Part shown: one piece after another, positions 63,532 to 64,000 of the stretch
Numbering within the stretch: the stretch's first letter is position 1
Layout: the number at the start of each line of letters is the position of its first letter
DNA from: Kryptolebias marmoratus
Taxonomy: Eukaryota > Chordata > Actinopteri > Cyprinodontiformes > Rivulidae
DNA: 64,000 bases
NCBI RefSeq assembly: GCF_001649575.2
Contig: NC_051445.1
Span: forward strand, 9,483,000-9,546,999
Reading direction: 5' to 3'
Position numbers and translations under genes: made by a program
The notes under the pieces: model-generated
Databases searched by the model: none
Told to the model about the DNA's origin: nothing
Seen by the model: only the letters and a program-made list of their open reading frames with translations

Positions 63532-64000
63532 CTGGCAGAGACGGGGGAAGAAGATACAGTGAGAACCACAAAGATCGGAGAAGCCATGCTCATGAAAATG
63601 AGTTGATTTACATGACATGCCCTGACAGGACTCGACGATGTGATTAAAGCAGTATCACTGATGGAGCAGAAGATCAGAGTTTTTGAAAAATTTTATTTTA
63701 ACATGCACGGCATGTTAAGGAGCATGTAACTGACTTATTCTGCTCATGAAAACTGTTGTTTAGGGAGTTTTCTTTTTGTTTTTGATTATTAACATAAATA
63801 AAGATGGACATTTATTTCCACTGTCCAAAACTGAAGCTAAAATGTTCAGGGTCTTTTTTTTTTGTTGGGACCTGCCATGTTCTATTTTTAGGAGCCAGAG
63901 TCTGCACACTAGAAACATGAGGATGTGTCGTCGATACAAAATAAAAAGAAAACACCCTCCCAACTCGTTACAGCCGGTCTCACTGTCAGTTACAGAGTAA
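63532..64000 (-). other. Intron of the CD4-2-type gene, up to the window edge
   Basis: The acceptor TCTCTGCCAG at 63532-63541 ends this intron. I see no exon or repeat in the remaining 460 bases, so the preceding Ig or signal exon must lie beyond 64000. Confidence 0.6.

Noticed and set aside
1..64000. CRISPR array, operon, bacterial or phage system
   Set aside because: Intron-split genes, poly(A) signals and vertebrate transposons make this a vertebrate nuclear genome; no direct-repeat/spacer array is present.

Overview
The window is AT-rich vertebrate DNA: genes are split into short exons by GT-AG introns, and transposon debris of teleost type is plentiful (LINE, hAT, SINE-like, Tc1-like, a solo LTR). 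The gene order PIANP - COPS7A - CD4 genes matches the block on human 12p13 that holds PIANP, COPS7A, MLF2, PTMS, LAG3 and CD4. Together with two different CD4-type genes, as bony fish have, this points to a ray-finned (teleost) fish. The species cannot be fixed from the sequence.

Layout. 1-6.6 kb: a PIANP homologue on the + strand, five coding exons (483-5158, 222 aa), with a likely poly(A) signal at 6570. 7.9-24.0 kb: COPS7A on the - strand, seven coding exons (18541 down to 8472, 268 aa), tail to tail with PIANP; a candidate 5' non-coding exon and CCAAT-box promoter lie near 23.9-24.0 kb. 24-37 kb is gene-poor. It holds an 8-copy 53-bp minisatellite containing GGGTTAGGG, several copies of an unclassified repeat, LINE and other repeat fragments, and two - strand candidate exons (35405-35558 and 30812-30924) that join in phase to give a C-terminal membrane segment I do not recognise. 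37.1-40.9 kb: a secreted C-type lectin on the + strand, five coding exons (211 aa). Its last intron holds a LINE that was itself hit by a 501-bp solo LTR with a 5-bp target duplication. 42.7-46.1 kb: a full-length four-Ig-domain CD4 (CD4-1 type) on the - strand, nine coding exons (446 aa), with a possible upstream promoter and leader exon near 49.7 kb. 49.8-62.3 kb shows no supportable gene apart from a decayed Tc1-like element near 61 kb. 62.4-64 kb: the 3' part of a second CD4-type gene (CD4-2 type) on the - strand, leaving the window at its 5' side.

Most calls rest on exon reconstruction. For PIANP, COPS7A, the lectin and CD4-1 every junction keeps frame and the coding lengths sum to a multiple of three. 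The two CD4-type genes share one architecture: phase-1 Ig exons, a phase-0 boundary after the membrane segment, a tail exon carrying a Cys-x-Cys motif, and a phase-2 junction to a short last exon. Cys-x-Cys is the Lck-binding motif of CD4, so both should be T-cell co-receptors signalling through Lck. PIANP, known in mammals as a ligand of the immune receptor PILR-alpha and as a neuronal membrane protein, and COPS7A, a COP9 signalosome subunit, are the flanking syntenic anchors.
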